Shown: positions 1 through 5,952 of the stretch, piece after piece | Numbering within the stretch: the stretch's first letter is position 1 | How the letters are laid out: each line of letters begins with the position of its first letter | Assembly (NCBI GenBank): GCA_029932495.1 | Contig: JAOZPY010000167.1 | Span: forward strand, 1 to 6,383 | Direction of reading: 5' to 3' | DNA length: 6,383 nucleotides | Origin: Desulfobacterales bacterium | GTDB taxonomy: Bacteria; Desulfobacterota; Desulfobacteria; Desulfobacterales; JAFDCJ01 | Notes under the pieces: generated by a model | The model's input: only the letters and a program-made list of their open reading frames with translations | Told to the model about the DNA's origin: nothing | The model's database searches: none | Program-made: the position numbers and the translations under genes

Positions 1-14
1 ATACCAAGATAAAT

Positions 15-32
15 TGAAAATCCGGGTTTTCA
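15..32. repeat. 18-bp dyad upstream of the first gene
   Basis: TGAAAA (15-20) and TTTTCA (27-32) are perfect inverted arms around TCCGGG, and the whole is nearly palindromic. It lies about 45 bases before the first start codon. It could be an operator or a small hairpin from an upstream gene; the window begins too close to decide. Confidence 0.3.
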
Positions 33-67
33 TCGGCGGGTGAAAATTCCGCGATGCTCAAGCAATC

Positions 68-75
68 GGAGGTGA
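68..75 (+). promoter_or_regulatory. Strong ribosome-binding site deciding the start of the first gene
   Basis: GGAGGTGA is a near-full match to the anti-Shine-Dalgarno complement. Its GGAGG core ends five bases before the ATG at 78. This favours the shorter, 498-residue form of the membrane protein over the 506-residue form. Confidence 0.8.
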
Positions 76-77
76 CC

Positions 78-1574
78 ATGCCATTTGCCAACATGCTCAG
101 CATTACATCAAACCCGTTTTTGTCCATGTTGATCTGGATCGTTTTGCTGCTCGCCGCCCTGTATTTTGCCCGCAAACCATTTCATCGTGCCGTGGCTTCT
201 CTGAGCAGGATTATATACAACGCCATGCGGCTGACAGCGGCTTCAGTGCTCTCCGCTGAAAAAAAGCTGACCCAGCGCAACCGGGAAGTGTTGATGGCCG
301 CCGGACTTGAAAATGCCGAACGACTGGTGGAAAGGGAATTCGACCGCATCAATGCCGCCGTAATCCGGGATCTGGAGGGATATCCGAATCTTCACCGTCA
401 GGCTTCGGAGCTGATCACCCGGCTGGATGAGGACTACAGCAAAAGCGCGGATGTCACTCCTGCGCTTCCCAACTGGATACCGGTCATCGAATCGATTGCC
501 AAAATCGAGCATAGCGGTGATACCATGGTCGCCAACATGCTCGGAGAAATCAATCGCACGCTGACCGAGCAGCATAAAAGTGCCATCGACAATTACCGCA
601 ACTCCAGCGCTTCGCGACATGCCATTTTAAACAAAATGCTGCCGGTTTGGCGCAAGGTTCAAAAAAGCCTCAACGACATCAGCAAAGCCATTGCCGGTCT
701 GAACCAGCGGGCCAAGAGCATCGATCGCTACATGGATGAATATGATCAAATCCGTCAGCAGACGGACAGGGCCGCCCGAATGCTGTCCTCGTCCTCGTTG
801 ACCCAATTTTTCATTTCCGGGCTGGTGCTGAGCATCGCTTTCGGCGGGGCGCTGATCAACTTCAATTTGATTGCACTGCCCATGTCGGAAATGGTTGGCG
901 GCGCTAGTTTCATCGGTCCTTACAAAACATCGGATGTCGCCGGCCTGGTCATCATTCTTGTGGAGTTGACCATGGGACTGTTCTTGATGGAATCTTTGCG
1001 CATCACCCGCCTTTTTCCCATCATCGGCAGCATGGACGACAAGATGCGCCACCGGATGATCTGGATCACCTTTGGCCTGCTGGCGGTCCTGGCGGGCGTG
1101 GAGTCCGCCCTGGCATTCATGCGCGACCGCATCGCCCAAGACATGGAAACCCTGCGGCAAACCCTTGCCGGAGTTGAGCAGGCCCGGGTAATGACCAGTA
1201 TGATTCCCACCATCGGTCAAATGGTCATGGGCTTCATCCTGCCTTTTGCCCTGGCTTTCGTGGCCATCCCACTGGAATCTTTCATTTCCTCTTCACGCAC
1301 GGTACTAGGCATCGTCACCGCCGGGGCCTTGAAATCACTGGCATTTTTATTGCGGCTGCTCGGCAATATCGGCTACTACACCGGAAGACTGGTCATCAAC
1401 CTGTATGATCTGCTTATTTTCCCGGGCATCTGGCTGGAAAGTGTGCTGACCGGCCCACGAAACAAAAAAAAGGAACCTGCCCCGCAGGATCTTTTTGAAG
1501 ACGACAACACGATCACGCAAAAAGCCGTGGATAATCTCAACGATACCATTGAATACAAGGAGCCCCCGGAATGA
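78..1574 (+). CDS. Polytopic inner-membrane protein with long cytoplasmic helical domain, unknown function
   Basis: A 498-residue protein that I do not recognise as a named family. The ATG at 78 is chosen over an in-frame ATG at 54 because GGAGGTGA (68-75) sits just upstream of it, whereas the earlier ATG has no Shine-Dalgarno. Visible layout: one membrane segment at about residues 14-31 followed by positive charges (ARK, HR); a hydrophilic, largely helical, probably cytoplasmic stretch at about 35-238 with coiled-coil character near 190-235; then a membrane block at about 243-266, 286-306, 327-347, 376-399 and one or two more within 407-455; and a charged C-terminal tail. Positive-inside reasoning puts the helical domain and the loop at 309-326 in the cytoplasm and the acidic/Gln-rich loop at 348-375 in the periplasm. 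Its stop overlaps the start of the VWA lipoprotein by ATGA, so the two are probably translationally coupled and may form a complex (inference). Confident as a gene, function unknown. Confidence 0.9.
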   Translation: MPFANMLSITSNPFLSMLIWIVLLLAALYFARKPFHRAVASLSRIIYNAMRLTAASVLSAEKKLTQRNREVLMAAGLENAERLVEREFDRINAAVIRDLEGYPNLHRQASELITRLDEDYSKSADVTPALPNWIPVIESIAKIEHSGDTMVANMLGEINRTLTEQHKSAIDNYRNSSASRHAILNKMLPVWRKVQKSLNDISKAIAGLNQRAKSIDRYMDEYDQIRQQTDRAARMLSSSSLTQFFISGLVLSIAFGGALINFNLIALPMSEMVGGASFIGPYKTSDVAGLVIILVELTMGLFLMESLRITRLFPIIGSMDDKMRHRMIWITFGLLAVLAGVESALAFMRDRIAQDMETLRQTLAGVEQARVMTSMIPTIGQMVMGFILPFALAFVAIPLESFISSSRTVLGIVTAGALKSLAFLLRLLGNIGYYTGRLVINLYDLLIFPGIWLESVLTGPRNKKKEPAPQDLFEDDNTITQKAVDNLNDTIEYKEPPE

Positions 1575-2221
1575 AAAGATTCATCGTTATCACCATCATC
1601 ACGCTGGCCGTATTTATGGTGGGCTGTTCGGATCCCAAAAGTCACTCCAAGGGGGTGTACATGCTGCTTGACACGTCCGGCACCTATGCGCTGGAATTGA
1701 AAAAAGCCCAATCGATTTTAAACTACCTGCTAGGCGTCCTCCAGCCGGGGGACACCCTGGCGGTGGCCCGGATCGACACCGGCAGTTTCAGTGAAAAGGA
1801 TATTATCGCCAAAATGACCTTTGACGGTCGGCCCTCGGTGGCCAACAACCAGAAACGCGTCTTTCAAAAGACCATCAACGATTTTGTCGCATCGGTTAAA
1901 AGCAGCAAATATACCGACATTTCGGGCGGGATCCTGCAGGCCATTGAATATCTTAATGAACAGGAAGCGGGCCGCAAATATATTCTTATTTTCTCCGATT
2001 TAAAGCAGGAGTTGGCCAAGGGCTATAAACGCAACATCGCCTTCCAGTTGACGGGATTCAATGTGATCGCCCTCAACGTGACGAAGCTGCGTTCGGACAA
2101 CATTGACCCCAAAAAATACCAGGACCGGGTGGAGAACTGGCGCCGTGAAGTGGAAACGGGCGGCGGAAGCTGGCGACGGATCAATGACCTGGAAAACCTG
2201 GATCATATTTTTTCCAAATAG
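1571..2221 (+). CDS. VWA-domain lipoprotein
   Basis: A 216-residue lipoprotein. Residues 1-18 form a lipoprotein signal peptide (KR, then a hydrophobic core) ending in the lipobox MVGC with Cys19 as the acylation site; +2 is Ser, not Asp, so outer-membrane sorting is expected in a Gram-negative. The rest is a von Willebrand factor A fold: strand GVYMLLD, then the MIDAS motif DTSGT (Asp34, Ser36, Thr38; the usual DxSxS with Thr in the last place), the MIDAS Thr at Thr115 (YTDISGG) and the second Asp at Asp143 (FSDLKQ). All metal-ligand positions are therefore present. VWA domains usually bind protein partners through the metal; the partner here is unknown, but the upstream membrane protein is the obvious candidate. 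AAGGAG (1557-1562) lies eight bases before the ATG, inside the upstream gene's end, and the ATGA overlap implies coupling. VWA and lipoprotein calls are firm; the role is open. Confidence 0.92.
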   Translation: MKRFIVITIITLAVFMVGCSDPKSHSKGVYMLLDTSGTYALELKKAQSILNYLLGVLQPGDTLAVARIDTGSFSEKDIIAKMTFDGRPSVANNQKRVFQKTINDFVASVKSSKYTDISGGILQAIEYLNEQEAGRKYILIFSDLKQELAKGYKRNIAFQLTGFNVIALNVTKLRSDNIDPKKYQDRVENWRREVETGGGSWRRINDLENLDHIFSK

Positions 2222-2233
2222 GTCCTGCAATCC

Positions 2234-3142
2234 ATGCCCTGGCTATCCTGGCGCCTGTTTTTCTTAACTCTTTTTTTCTGGGGCCTTTTGCGGCCTGCAG
2301 TCTGCCTGGCCGACATCCCTGCAAACGGTAATCAGCATGGGCATGCCCGCCGGGTGGGGAAAATTGCCGCCGCCGGTCTTGATGAATTAAGCGGCCTGGC
2401 CGCCTCGCAGTGTAACGACCGGCTGTTGTGGGCCATCAACGATAGCGGCCACCCGCCGCTGATTTTTGCCGTGGGTGCCAACGGTGCCGATCACGGTTAT
2501 GTCCGCGTTACCGGCGCCCGCAACCAGGACTGGGAAGACATCGCCTCCTTTAGCCTGGGGCCCGGCGATTACCTATTGATTGCCGATACCGGAGACAACC
2601 ACTCCCGGCGCAGGCAATGCAGCCTTTATATTATCGCAGAACCCCTGCTGACCGGCCCACGGTTTGACCCCGGCGCCACGGTGGGGATCATCGCCCAAAT
2701 TCGTTTCACCTATGAAGACGGCCCGCGGGACTGCGAAGCCGTCGCCGTGGATGTGTCCCAACACAAAATTCTGCTGCTCACCAAACGTACATTGCCTCCC
2801 GTTGTCTATGAACTGCCGCTCGTGCTGACTCCAGGGCCGGCCCCCGCCGTCGCTCGCCGCTGCGGGCCGGTTGCAGGCATTACAATGCCGACAGCCATGG
2901 ACATTTCCCGCCAGGCCGATACCGGCGCCATATTAACCTATAACCGGGCATACCTGTTCATACGTCGAGCCATACAACCCGGGTCCAGCATCTTCTTGCA
3001 AGCGCCGAAAGCCGTGACATTCCCCGTACTCTGGCAACAGGAAGCGCTGTGTTTCGGCAAAAACGGCCGCTTCCTCTATATATCCTCCGAAGGGCGCTTT
3101 GCCCCCCTGCTGCGCATTGACCTGACCCACGTTTTACCCTGA
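2234..3142 (+). CDS. Exported beta-propeller-like protein (ELSGL / NDSG / DWEDIA / GDN motifs)
   Basis: A 302-residue protein with a Sec signal peptide at residues 1-26 (WR, then a Phe/Leu-rich core, probable cleavage after CLA) and therefore periplasmic or secreted. The mature part shows short motifs spaced like the blades of a beta-propeller: ELSGLAAS (51-58), LLWAINDSG (64-72), an aromatic/Gly strand pair, DWEDIA (99-104), LLIADTGDN (114-122), the acidic EDGPRDCEAVAVD (161-173), MPTAMDIS (218-225) and FGKNGRFLYISSEG (274-287). From memory, this motif series occurs in secreted bacterial proteins annotated as hypothetical or WD40/NHL-like; no enzymatic residues can be assigned. It starts 12 bases after the VWA lipoprotein stop, with only a weak Shine-Dalgarno (AGG near 2220), so translation probably depends on the gene upstream. 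Four cysteines remain after cleavage. The fold is inferred and the function unknown. Confidence 0.85.
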   Translation: MPWLSWRLFFLTLFFWGLLRPAVCLADIPANGNQHGHARRVGKIAAAGLDELSGLAASQCNDRLLWAINDSGHPPLIFAVGANGADHGYVRVTGARNQDWEDIASFSLGPGDYLLIADTGDNHSRRRQCSLYIIAEPLLTGPRFDPGATVGIIAQIRFTYEDGPRDCEAVAVDVSQHKILLLTKRTLPPVVYELPLVLTPGPAPAVARRCGPVAGITMPTAMDISRQADTGAILTYNRAYLFIRRAIQPGSSIFLQAPKAVTFPVLWQQEALCFGKNGRFLYISSEGRFAPLLRIDLTHVLP

Positions 3143-3207
3143 CCATACCAGGTTAACAGCCCCAGCCGGTTTGAAATTCCCGGGTTTTTACAGTACCCAG
3201 GTGGGGC

Positions 3208-3221
3208 GGTTCAGGGTTCAG
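3208..3221 (+). repeat. Tandem duplication of GGTTCAG
   Basis: GGTTCAG occurs twice head to tail in the spacer between the propeller gene and the MFS gene. It is short and could be chance or a protein-binding site. Confidence 0.4.
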
Positions 3222-3225
3222 CGTT

Positions 3226-3246
3226 TCGGGATTATAAAACTCCCGA
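3226..3246. repeat. 6+6 bp inverted repeat abutting a candidate promoter
   Basis: TCGGGA (3226-3231) and TCCCGA (3241-3246) are perfect inverted arms around a 9-base AT-rich loop. The right arm ends immediately before the candidate -35 box of the MFS gene. There is no T-tract after it, so it does not read as an intrinsic terminator. An operator is possible. Confidence 0.35.
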
Positions 3247-3275
3247 TTGCCTTATACCAATTAATAGTCTATCTT
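3247..3275 (+). promoter_or_regulatory. Candidate sigma-70-type promoter for the MFS gene
   Basis: TTGCCT (3247-3252), a 17-base spacer and TATCTT (3270-3275) each match consensus at four of six positions. The site lies in an AT-rich patch about 58 bases before the TTG start, in a 190-bp spacer otherwise without genes. No strong terminator for the upstream trio is visible in the same spacer. Confidence 0.35.
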
Positions 3276-3332
3276 AATCGCGGCCAAAGTGCATATCACA
3301 CGCGCCAATCGTAACCGCCGGAGACAAATTTC

Positions 3333-4730
3333 TTGAATGATTCATCATCTGCCGCCACCGCCGCGGGCAAATCACCGTTTGCAATCCGCAATGTTCGGTT
3401 GTTTATCGCTTTTCGCGTATTTTTTAATGCCCGCTTCTATTATCCCGTTTTTACAATCCTGTTTTTGGATTTCGGGCTAAGCCTGGAGCAATTCGCCCTT
3501 CTCAATGCCGCCTGGGCTGCATCCATCGTCATGCTGGAAGTCCCATCGGGCGCCCTGGCCGACACTTTTGGCCGGCGAAACCTGCTGGTCGTCACCGGGG
3601 TGCTGATGGTGGTTGAAATCGGGCTGCTGTGCCTGGTGCCTCTGGGAAACGCCAGTCTGCTTTTTATGGTCTTTATGATCAACCGCGTTTTGAGCGGCGC
3701 CGCGGAGGCCGCCGCCAGCGGGGCGGACGAGGCCCTTGCCTATGACAGTCTGAAAAAAGAGGGACAAGCCGGGGACTGGCCCCTGGTGCTGGAAAAACAA
3801 ATGCGGATTCAGTCCATGGCAACCATCGGGGCGATGAGCCTGGGAGCGGCGGTTTATGACCCAGCCCTGATGCAGGGATTGGTTGATTGGCTGGGAATAG
3901 GCGTTTCACTGACCCAGCAGATGACCTTGCGCTTTCCGCTGTATCTGACTTTCGTCATGGCCGGTCTGACCCTGTTGACCACGCTGAGAATGCGCGAAAC
4001 GCAGACAGCGCCCAACGGCGGCTGCACCCGGGCCGAAGGCTGTAAAAACTCGATCTTCGAAGCCCTGCAGCTGACCTTTAAGGCCGGCGGATGGATATTG
4101 AAAACCCCTTTTGCTCTGGTGGTCATTATGGCGGGGCTGCTGTTTGACAACTGCGTGCGTATGATCATCACCCTGGGCAGTCAGTACTACCGCCTCATCA
4201 GTCTGCCCGAGGCCTCCTTTGGCTTGATCGGATCGGGATTCGCCCTGCTGGGACTTTTTATCCCCCGGCTGGCTTTAAAAATGGTAAAAAAAAATTCGCC
4301 GGCCTATAATCTGGGTGTCATGGTTGCGGTTACTGCGGCCGGATTGATCGGAATGACCTTTTTCGTTCCAGTGGTTGGATTGATTCCGGTGGCATTGCTT
4401 TCCAGCGTCATGTATCTGGGTCGCTTTTTCCAGAGCCACTACCTAAACCGTATTACGGACTCGCACCAGCGCGCGACGGTGCTAAGTTTCAAAGGGCTGT
4501 CGTTTAACCTGGCCTATGGTCTCATCGGCGTGCTGTATTCACTGTTGCTGGCATTTTTACGGCCGGAAATCATCGCATCTCATCCCGGCATCGGCCGCCA
4601 GGCTATCGAAAATCTCGTGTTTGTAAAGTCCATGGCATGGTTCCCATGGTATTTCCTGGTCACCATGGCTGCCATGGTGGTATTCGCCCGCTGGGAGCTG
4701 AAAAACAGCGATGCCCACAATAGGATTTGA
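3333..4730 (+). CDS. MFS transporter (12-TM major facilitator, substrate unknown)
   Basis: A 465-residue integral membrane protein with the major facilitator pattern: about 12 hydrophobic helices split by a longer central hydrophilic loop (about residues 218-245). MFS motif A is clear between helices 2 and 3 (SGALADTFGRRN, 72-83), preceded by LEVP. The segment RVLSGAAEAAASGADEALAYDSL (118-140) resembles the SGxxEAxxYDxL signature of a drug/metabolite-efflux-like MFS branch, and QRATVLSFKGLSF (379-391) is the equivalent C-half motif. The start is TTG: GGAG (3320-3323) sits nine bases upstream, an in-frame TAA lies at 3312-3314, and the nearby ATG at 3337 is out of frame. Substrate cannot be read from sequence; efflux of a small molecule is typical of the family. 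It probably has its own promoter and is followed by an 83-bp spacer. A run of nine A (4286-4294) lies within the coding frame. Confidence 0.93.
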   Translation: MNDSSSAATAAGKSPFAIRNVRLFIAFRVFFNARFYYPVFTILFLDFGLSLEQFALLNAAWAASIVMLEVPSGALADTFGRRNLLVVTGVLMVVEIGLLCLVPLGNASLLFMVFMINRVLSGAAEAAASGADEALAYDSLKKEGQAGDWPLVLEKQMRIQSMATIGAMSLGAAVYDPALMQGLVDWLGIGVSLTQQMTLRFPLYLTFVMAGLTLLTTLRMRETQTAPNGGCTRAEGCKNSIFEALQLTFKAGGWILKTPFALVVIMAGLLFDNCVRMIITLGSQYYRLISLPEASFGLIGSGFALLGLFIPRLALKMVKKNSPAYNLGVMVAVTAAGLIGMTFFVPVVGLIPVALLSSVMYLGRFFQSHYLNRITDSHQRATVLSFKGLSFNLAYGLIGVLYSLLLAFLRPEIIASHPGIGRQAIENLVFVKSMAWFPWYFLVTMAAMVVFARWELKNSDAHNRI

Positions 4731-4746
4731 GGCTTTATATTTGTTG

Positions 4747-4775
4747 TTGCCTTTGTCTGAAAATGGGATTATCAA
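4747..4775 (+). promoter_or_regulatory. Candidate sigma-70-type promoter for the LysM gene
   Basis: TTGCCT (4747-4752), a 17-base spacer and TATCAA (4770-4775). It has the same -35 and the same TATC start to the -10 as the candidate in front of the MFS gene. The -35 overlaps the left arm of the 10-bp inverted repeat. Confidence 0.3.
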
Positions 4776-4780
4776 GGGAC

Positions 4781-4790
4781 GCATGCATGC
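4781..4790. repeat. 10-bp perfect palindrome GCATGCATGC
   Basis: A self-complementary decamer immediately inside and overlapping the right arm of the larger inverted repeat, 24 bases before the LysM start codon. A dimeric regulator site is possible; no regulator is identified. Confidence 0.45.
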
Positions 4791-4813
4791 AACAACAATG
4801 AAAGGTAAAAAAC

Positions 4814-5479
4814 ATGGCCGACCCGCATAATGACAACCATGACGATTTTGTGATCCGTCGGGACGATGACGAGGGCAACCCTGATGATTACAGCCGGGAA
4901 GACAATTTTGACAACGGCCGGGACATCGACCCTAAAAAGCCCCTGCTGCCCTATATTATCGGCGGCGTGACCATTCTTATCCTGATCGTTGTTGTATCCG
5001 TGATGCTGATCACCCCGCGAAATAGCGCCGATGCAGACCAACTGCAAGCCATGGAAGCGAAAATCCGGCAGCTCGAAAAAAGGCTGGCCACCATCGGCGT
5101 CATTGACCAGGCGCTGACCCGTCTTGACAAGCAGCAGGAAAAATTCGACACCCTCAGCCGGCGACTGGACCAATTTGAAACTACGGTGAACACGCAGCTC
5201 GATCAAGTCATAAAAGAACTGGGTATTCTGCACAAACAAACGGACCATCTTGCGACACCCGGCAAACCGGCTTCGCGAAAAGCCGCAAGGCCGGCAAAAA
5301 CCGTGTCCGCAAAAAAGCGGCCGCAATATCACCAGGTGCGGGCCGGTGAAACCCTTTACCGCATCGGGCGCCGTTACGGGCTGACGGTCAAACAGTTGCA
5401 GCGTTACAACAATATCGGACCCGGCGTGTCCATTCATCCCGGCCAGAAGCTCAGACTGGCCCCGCCATCGAAGCCATAA
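4814..5479 (+). CDS. Membrane-anchored coiled-coil protein with C-terminal LysM domain
   Basis: A 221-residue bitopic protein. Residues 1-43 are very acidic and hydrophilic (Asp/Asn/His/Arg-rich), probably cytoplasmic; KK at 41-42 precedes a single membrane helix at about 45-67. Residues about 73-145 are a heptad-like coiled coil (QLQAMEAKIRQLEKRL and onward), 147-170 a Pro/Ala/Lys-rich linker, and 172-216 a complete LysM domain (YHQVRAGETLYRIGRRYGL, then LQRYNN, then IHPGQKLRL). LysM binds N-acetylglucosamine-containing glycans, here most likely periplasmic peptidoglycan, so the protein would tether inner membrane to cell wall. No catalytic domain is present. AAAGG (4801-4805) lies eight bases before the ATG. 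It follows the MFS gene by 83 bases with its own possible promoter and repeats. Domain calls are firm; the cellular role (scaffold, division or envelope assembly) is inference. Confidence 0.93.
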   Translation: MADPHNDNHDDFVIRRDDDEGNPDDYSREDNFDNGRDIDPKKPLLPYIIGGVTILILIVVVSVMLITPRNSADADQLQAMEAKIRQLEKRLATIGVIDQALTRLDKQQEKFDTLSRRLDQFETTVNTQLDQVIKELGILHKQTDHLATPGKPASRKAARPAKTVSAKKRPQYHQVRAGETLYRIGRRYGLTVKQLQRYNNIGPGVSIHPGQKLRLAPPSKP

Positions 5480-5806
5480 CCCCTGGCGCTTCTGTCCCAT
5501 CCGGAGATCGCATTTCCGTAAGTCTTAAAGATGATCTCCACCCCCCAAGGGGCAGGAAAATTCATCAAGCTTTTCCGATAAATGCCGATAACTTGAATAA
5601 TACCATTGGTGTTTACTGGAACCGTTAAATGGTCAAACAACACAATTCCGTCAAGGCTTGCAACAGCCGGGGGATACCCGTTTTGGCCCACTTTCAACCA
5701 TTTTAGCCGGCTTATGCAGGAAAGGTGGAAGCGTGGCAGGCAGCGACCCGTCGGGCTTGACCGTCATGGTCCCAGCGGATCGCTGCCGATTTTTCTGAAT
5801 GGACAC
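5480..5806. other. Gene-poor spacer between convergent genes
   Basis: No convincing coding region is seen. Minus-strand open frames exist (reaching about 5434-5697 and 5651-5845) but lack a ribosome-binding site and any recognisable motif. Visible structure: GGAGATC (5503-5509) with GATCTCC (5533-5539), a 7-bp inverted repeat with a 23-base loop and no T-tract; a branched structured segment at 5739-5787; and a 15-base end resembling the neighbouring mobile palindrome at 5792-5806. It may be the eroded remains of a gene or element. Confidence 0.5.
5739..5795 (+). terminator. Possible branched stem followed by T5
   Basis: GGCAGCGA (5739-5746) pairs perfectly with TCGCTGCC (5780-5787). Inside the 33-base loop is a second stem, GACC (5759-5762) with GGTC (5768-5771), plus a small CCC/GGG pair. 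GATTTTTC follows directly. It lies between convergent genes, where a terminator is expected, but the long branched loop is atypical and it is about 260 bases from the LysM stop. Confidence 0.3.
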
Positions 5807-5951
5807 AGTGTCCGTCCACAAATGGTAGATTTTGGTTCGGAGCAAGGCATGAGCGATTTTGAAACCGCAGGCATAGTGTGTGCTATGTCGAGGATTTCAA
5901 AAGAGCGAAAACGCCGCTGCGGGCCAAAAGATGCCGTTTGTGGATGGACAC
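5799..5951 (+). repeat. Direct repeat ATGGACAC at both edges of the palindromic element
   Basis: ATGGACAC occurs at 5799-5806 and 5944-5951. The wider match is 13 of 15 bases (5792-5806 against 5937-5951). It could be a target duplication or, more likely, the right terminus of a second, eroded copy lying just to the left. Confidence 0.5.
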
Positions 5952-5952
5952 T
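5807..5952. mobile_element. 146-bp palindromic MITE-like element
   Basis: The ends are 16-bp terminal inverted repeats differing at one base: AGTGTCCGTCCACAAA (5807-5822) and the complement of AGTGTCCATCCACAAA (5937-5952). The dyad continues to the middle: comparing the two 73-base halves by eye gives about 48 matches, and about 54 if G-U pairs are allowed in a plus-strand RNA. The core is a strong hairpin, TTTTGAAA (5857-5864) with TTTCAAAA (5895-5902) and GCATAG (5871-5876) with CTATG (5883-5887), closing a TGTGTG loop. All parts share one centre at 5879.5. There is no coding capacity. Small size, terminal inverted repeats and full-length dyad fit a non-autonomous miniature element or a large REP/ERIC-like palindrome. 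The right end reaches into the stop codon of the sigma-54 activator gene. The structure is certain; mobility is inferred. Confidence 0.75.

Larger units (their letters stand above)
4741..4798. repeat. Perfect 10+10 bp inverted repeat before the LysM gene
   Basis: TTGTTGTTGC (4741-4750) and GCAACAACAA (4789-4798) are exact inverted arms separated by 38 bases. They fill most of the spacer between the MFS and LysM genes. The right arm ends two bases before the AAAGG ribosome-binding site (4801-4805) of the LysM gene, so an RNA stem here could affect initiation. As DNA it could be a spaced operator. Confidence 0.55.

Noticed and set aside
627..1220. Minus-strand 197-codon frame opposite the first membrane protein
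   Set aside because: Gln/His/Gly-rich, low-complexity translation with no motif, antisense to a clear membrane protein.
3174..3203. Possible intrinsic terminator around CCCGGGTTTTT after the propeller gene
   Set aside because: The T-run precedes rather than follows the only pairing available (GGGT with ACCC), and the stem contains a mismatch.
4772..5500. Minus-strand 242-codon frame opposite the LysM gene
   Set aside because: It covers the LysM gene completely. The plus strand has signal, membrane helix, coiled coil and LysM domain in the correct order, while the minus product shows nothing recognisable.
5434..5697. Minus-strand 87-codon frame from a TTG in the spacer, overlapping the LysM gene end
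   Set aside because: No Shine-Dalgarno, no family motif recognised, overlaps the 3' end of a solid gene. It could be a remnant of a lost gene, but this cannot be supported.
5739..5787. Cloverleaf-like fold considered as a tRNA
   Set aside because: It is only 49 bases, lacks the T-loop GTTCRANYC motif and has no anticodon-type stem.
5651..5845. Minus-strand 64-codon frame starting inside the palindromic element
   Set aside because: It starts within the repeat, runs across an element boundary and has no motif; typical spurious frame of repeat elements.
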